Shown piece by piece: positions 63,916-64,000 of a DNA stretch of 64,000 bases (positions are counted from its first letter, which is position 1; every line of letters starts with the position of its first letter). The notes beneath the pieces are model-generated. The model was not told the origin of the DNA. It ran no database searches and worked only from the letters and a program-made list of their open reading frames with translations. The stretch is from an uncultured Bacteroidota bacterium (GTDB lineage: Bacteria; Bacteroidota; Bacteroidia; Flavobacteriales; Flavobacteriaceae): contig CACMJT010000003.1 of the NCBI GenBank assembly GCA_902614065.1, positions 113,389-177,388 on the forward strand, in the 5' to 3' direction. Both the position numbers and the translations under genes were made by a program.

Positions 63916-64000
63916 TTATTTAGTTAACCAACTAAAAGTATTTAAAACAAAGTTTTTCCAATCATATCCCACAGTGTTCATTCCAGCATACATTTTATTA
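63916..64000 (-). CDS. Possible 3' end of a gene running off the right edge (partial)
   Basis: A minus-strand frame open from the window edge to a TAA at 63916 encodes ..MYAGMNTVGYDWKNFVLN.. and ends SWLTK. Aromatic-rich, about 28 residues visible; the family is not recognised. It would be the gene upstream of the small-protein string. Confidence 0.4.
   Translation of the reverse strand, partial: NKMYAGMNTVGYDWKNFVLNTFSWLTK

Overview
The window looks like a chromosomal segment of a marine Flavobacteriia/Flavobacteriaceae-type member of the Bacteroidota, probably with a streamlined genome. The evidence is AT-rich DNA, three large TonB-dependent receptors with carboxypeptidase-like N-terminal domains, a complete Bat (Bacteroides aerotolerance) operon, -7 boxes of the Bacteroidota type (TAnnTTTG), no obvious Shine-Dalgarno sequences, and a ribonucleotide reductase whose ATP-cone sits on NrdB. 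Genes are packed very tightly. Many neighbours share ATGA or TAATG junctions, and several convergent pairs overlap at their 3' ends. I see no insertion sequence, CRISPR array, rRNA or integrase.

Left part (1-20 kb): uvrC with a DUF3108 gene; 5-formyl-THF cyclo-ligase; an ileS-dksA-like-DUF1338-lspA operon; recO with a TonB receptor; glutamate dehydrogenase; a cystathionine gamma-synthase-like enzyme with an azurin lipoprotein; a three-gene sugar cluster (two TIM-barrel isomerases and a DUF1080 protein); then yicC-gmk-nadD. Three tiny two-helix membrane proteins absent from, or mis-started in, the ORF track follow at 19.66-20.24 kb.

Middle (20-40 kb): MoxR-DUF58-BatD-like-batA-batB-batC-batD-batE, then cvpA, pheS, gpsA, a double-ATPase ABC protein, an orphan histidine kinase, a bacilliredoxin, a TerB-DnaJ membrane protein, a HupE/UreJ-like protein, dCMP deaminase and nrdBA.

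Phosphate island (40.8-53 kb): minus-strand arsC, a PiT phosphate transporter with a PhoU-like tail, a TonB receptor and a beta-helix-like lipoprotein. These face plus-strand genes for a small secreted MORN-like protein, a second TonB receptor, a beta-propeller phytase and another secreted propeller-like protein. The four promoters carry tandem TTAAC-like hexamers repeated every 11 bp. In three of them the last hexamer lies exactly 20 bp from a near-consensus -7 box. I read this as a Pho-type operator array, which is an inference and has not been tested.

Right part (53-64 kb): dgt, tadA, aspS, a polyprenyl synthetase, a ZIP transporter, a methyltransferase-like membrane protein, a TPR lipoprotein, SCO1 with a Tp34/P19-type protein, rseP and tRNA-Asn(GTT) with a perfect promoter. 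Beyond the tRNA lies a minus-strand run of five tiny membrane-protein ORFs (48-71 aa) joined mostly by 4-base overlaps and ending in tandem hairpins. Only one of the five is in the ORF track. The strongest candidates for something undescribed are this small-protein operon, the related cluster at 19.7 kb, and the 11-bp operator arrays.
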